A stretch of DNA of 17,137 nt, from positions 1 through 17,137 of the forward strand of contig CAMNLN010000035.1 in assembly GCA_946543025.1 (NCBI GenBank), in the 5' to 3' direction. A program made the position numbers and the translations under genes. This DNA is from an uncultured Verrucomicrobiota bacterium. Lineage in GTDB: Bacteria; Verrucomicrobiota; Kiritimatiellia; RFP12; UBA1067. Shown here piece after piece: positions 16,148 through 17,137 of this stretch (positions are counted from its first letter, which is position 1; every line of letters starts with the position of its first letter). A model generated the notes under the pieces. It was not told the origin of the DNA. It made no database searches and was given only the letters and a program-made list of their open reading frames with translations.

Positions 16148-16172
16148 GTTGAAAAGTTGAAGGGGTTGGAAA
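16148..16172 (+). repeat. Tandem GTTGAA-type words in an intergenic gap
   Basis: GTTGAAAA, GTTGAAGG and GGTTGGAAA follow each other between rsfS and the propeller gene. The words resemble the AAAAGTT words at 3749-3776. The gap holds no other recognised signal apart from the Shine-Dalgarno of the propeller gene. Confidence 0.4.
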
Positions 16173-16193
16173 GCTCGAGGCTTGAAGGCTGCG

Positions 16194-16214
16194 GCTAGCA
16201 GCTAGCAGCTAAAG
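16194..16214 (+). repeat. Tandem 7-base repeat GCTAGCA at the rsfS stop
   Basis: GCTAGCA occurs at 16194-16200 and 16201-16207, followed by a degenerate GCTAAAG (16208-16214). The run covers the last three codons and the stop of rsfS (16202-16204), so the exact C-terminus of that protein depends on it. Confidence 0.5.
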
Positions 16215-16549
16215 CCGGGAACCGACTCCCAGATCTTCTCGAGGGCATAGTAGGCGCGGGCCTCGGGCGAGAACACGTGCACGACCACGTCCACGTAGTC
16301 GATTACGATCCAGCCGCTCTCCGGGTCGCCGGAGGTTCGGAACGACGCCACGCCCGCCAACTTCATCGCCTGCTGTACGCCGGCGGCGAGGCCCTTGAGA
16401 TGAGGCGCGGCCACGCCCGTCGCCACCACGAACACGTCGCAGAGGCCGGAGACGCCGCGCACGTCGTACGTCCTGACGTCCTCGGCCTTCTTCTCGGCCA
16501 GCGCGTCCAGGACGATCTTTACCTGTTCTTCTAGTGTCATGCCATCCAC
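16202..16549 (-). CDS. rsfS: Ribosome silencing factor RsfS
   Basis: The product has 115 residues, a normal length. RsfS (DUF143/Iojap) binds ribosomal protein uL14 on the large subunit and blocks subunit joining when nutrients are short. Family motifs are GLCDVFVVATGVAAPHLKGL (about 31-50), then SGWIVIDYVDVVVHVFSPEA (about 78-97) and ARAYYALEKIW. The start is uncertain. A GTG at 16549 has GGAG five bases upstream. The ATG at 16540 gives a protein three residues shorter but has its GAGG 11 bases away. It lies 30 bases downstream of recA on the same strand, probably in one transcript. Its last codons overlap a 7-base tandem repeat, which may have altered the C-terminal residues. Confidence 0.92.
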   Translation of the reverse strand: MDGMTLEEQVKIVLDALAEKKAEDVRTYDVRGVSGLCDVFVVATGVAAPHLKGLAAGVQQAMKLAGVASFRTSGDPESGWIVIDYVDVVVHVFSPEARAYYALEKIWESVPGFSC

Positions 16550-16579
16550 CGCCTCTCCCCTTCACCTTTCACCATTCGC

Positions 16580-17137
<558 letters not shown>

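Overview
The window is GC-rich and densely coding. No gene-free stretch exceeds about 165 bases, and I see no tRNA, rRNA, CRISPR array, transposase or phage gene. The gene mix points to an anaerobic, Gram-negative, polysaccharide-degrading bacterium. It includes a diderm-type secretion apparatus, an [FeFe]-hydrogenase maturase, large exported beta-helix and autotransporter-repeat proteins, and a GHL10-type glycosidase lipoprotein. A PVC-group member such as a gut Kiritimatiellota/Verrucomicrobiota fits best; this is inferred from gene content, not from a marker-gene tree.

Left block (1-2472, minus strand): three overlapping genes of a type II secretion/type IV pilus-like apparatus. They are a GspL/PilM-PilN-like protein, a GspM/PilO-like protein and the N-terminus of a secretin that leaves the window. 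Each junction is a 4-base ATGA overlap.

Divergent block (2572-5090, plus strand): hydF, a D-2-hydroxyacid dehydrogenase and tsaE, packed head to tail. A 165-base gap with two back-to-back sigma70-like promoters separates this block from the secretion operon.

Central block (5123-16123, minus strand): four consecutive genes for exported proteins. In transcription order they are an oligogalacturonate-lyase-like beta-propeller, a pectate-lyase-3-type beta-helix protein, a giant autotransporter-repeat (PATR) protein and a GHL10-domain lipoprotein. Together they look like a cluster for binding and degrading a polysaccharide, possibly pectic, and may be clients of the nearby secretion system.

Right block (16202-17137, minus strand): the ribosome silencing factor rsfS, preceded by the C-terminal part of recA, which runs off the window edge.

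The main oddities are three. (1) A 56-base near-perfect palindrome forms the last coding stretch of the beta-helix gene and encodes nearly the same peptide on either strand. (2) A -10 box sits 6-8 bases before the ATG at three genes that lack a Shine-Dalgarno sequence, which implies leaderless mRNAs; the hydF promoter has the same geometry relative to a 13-codon leader ORF. (3) Short tandem G/A/T-rich words recur in several intergenic gaps.
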